From: Hyphomicrobiales bacterium
GTDB taxonomy: Bacteria > Pseudomonadota > Alphaproteobacteria > Rhizobiales > Xanthobacteraceae
DNA: 6,965 nucleotides
Direction: 5' to 3'
NCBI GenBank assembly: GCA_016201085.1
Contig: JACQDO010000524.1
Coordinates: 1 to 6,965, forward strand
The notes under the pieces are model-generated. The model was not told where the DNA came from, did not search any database, and saw nothing but the letters and a program-made list of their open reading frames with translations. Of this stretch, positions 6,417 to 6,965 are shown piece by piece; position 1 is the first letter of the stretch, and each line of letters opens with the position of its first letter. The position numbers and the translations under genes were made by a program.

Positions 6417-6965
6417 ATGAGTGAAATCCGCGACGAGCTCGACCCGCCGTTCGAGATCCTCGAGCCGCCCGCGTGCCAGGGGCCGGTGCTGTTCAATTCC
6501 CCGCACAGCGGCTCGACCTATCCGCGCGCCTTCCTGGCGGTTGCACGGCTCGATATCGGCACCCTGCGCCGGTCGGAGGACAGCTTCGTCGACGACCTGG
6601 TCGCCGGCGTGGTAAACCAAGGCTTCCCGCTGATGCGCGCGCATTTCCCACGCTGCTTCGTGGACGTGAACCGCGAGCCCTATGAGCTCGATCCGCGCAT
6701 GTTCGAGGGCCGCCTGCCCTCCTTCGCCAATACCCGCTCGATGCGGGTGGCTGGCGGCCTGGGAACGGTGGCGCGGGTGGTAGGCGATGCCCAGGAAATC
6801 TACGACCAGCGCATCCCAGTGGACGACGCGCTGACGCGGATCGAGAGCCTGTACAAGCCCTATCACCGCGCGCTGCGCCGGTTGTTCACCCGCCTGCACC
6901 GCGATTTCGGCACCGCCATATTGATCGATTGCCATTCCATGCCGTCAACGGCCGGCCAAAAAGAC
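6417..6965 (+). CDS. N-formylglutamate amidohydrolase family protein (3' partial)
   Basis: The frame runs open from the ATG at 6417 to the window edge (183 codons); family members are usually near 260-300 residues, so roughly a third is missing. The family (FGase, as in HutG of histidine degradation) hydrolyses N-formyl-L-glutamate to glutamate and formate and is thought to be metal dependent. Visible conserved blocks are LFNSPHSGSTYP (25-36), RRSEDSFVDDL (51-61), FVDVNREPYELDPRMF (81-96), GTVARVV (116-122) and LIDCHSMPS (169-177). The His, Asp and Glu residues in these blocks are likely metal ligands or catalytic residues. The start is fixed by an in-frame TGA at 6402-6404 and by the absence of other starts between, but the Shine-Dalgarno is weak. 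No histidine-utilisation genes are visible, so the real substrate is uncertain and hutG is not used. From memory, this family is often found beside cpdR in Hyphomicrobiales, which would make the pairing ordinary. Confidence 0.88.
   Translation, partial: MSEIRDELDPPFEILEPPACQGPVLFNSPHSGSTYPRAFLAVARLDIGTLRRSEDSFVDDLVAGVVNQGFPLMRAHFPRCFVDVNREPYELDPRMFEGRLPSFANTRSMRVAGGLGTVARVVGDAQEIYDQRIPVDDALTRIESLYKPYHRALRRLFTRLHRDFGTAILIDCHSMPSTAGQKD

Noticed and set aside
6276..6935. 219-codon minus-strand frame opposite the amidohydrolase gene
   Set aside because: It overlaps conserved FGase motifs in antisense and crosses the divergent promoter region; it shows no recognisable domain.

Overview
The window looks like a chromosomal segment of an alphaproteobacterium, most likely from the Hyphomicrobiales (Bradyrhizobium/Rhodopseudomonas-like). 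The clues are a near-textbook CpdR response regulator, a CysD plus fused CysN-CysC pair, a tRNA-Val(GAC), and generally GC-rich, codon-biased genes. The species cannot be named from sequence alone.

Layout. Positions 1-1275 (+) hold the 3' part of a polytopic membrane protein that resembles the GT-C type of membrane glycosyltransferase-like proteins; its start lies off the left edge. It converges with a minus-strand O-antigen ligase/polymerase-family gene (1295-2605). A divergent intergenic region of about 230-290 bp follows, carrying a perfect 10-bp inverted repeat and other small repeats. It separates the ligase from the plus-strand pair cysD (2898-3809, or from 2835) and cysNC (3809-5698), which overlap by one base (TGATG). 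A minus-strand tRNA-Val(GAC) with encoded CCA (5725-5799) and the minus-strand cpdR (5859-6218) come next. The right edge holds the 5' part of a plus-strand N-formylglutamate amidohydrolase-family gene (6417 to the edge), divergent from cpdR.

How the genes may work together. CysD and CysN form ATP sulfurylase (sulfate to APS), and the CysC domain phosphorylates APS to PAPS. No PAPS or APS reductase or sulfite reductase gene is in the window. Two membrane proteins of the kind used in surface-glycan assembly sit immediately upstream. PAPS made here could therefore feed a sulfotransferase acting on a surface polysaccharide, but plain cysteine biosynthesis is equally possible and no sulfotransferase is visible. 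The tRNA, cpdR and amidohydrolase look like an ordinary housekeeping neighbourhood.

Base composition differs visibly. Hand-counted 60-base rows of the left membrane gene range from about 42 to 55% GC, while rows in cysNC range from about 50 to 72%. This hints that the glycan genes have a different history. No insertion sequence, CRISPR array, phage gene, toxin-antitoxin pair or clearly new system was found; the best leads are the sulfation hypothesis, the orphan membrane protein and the small palindromic elements.
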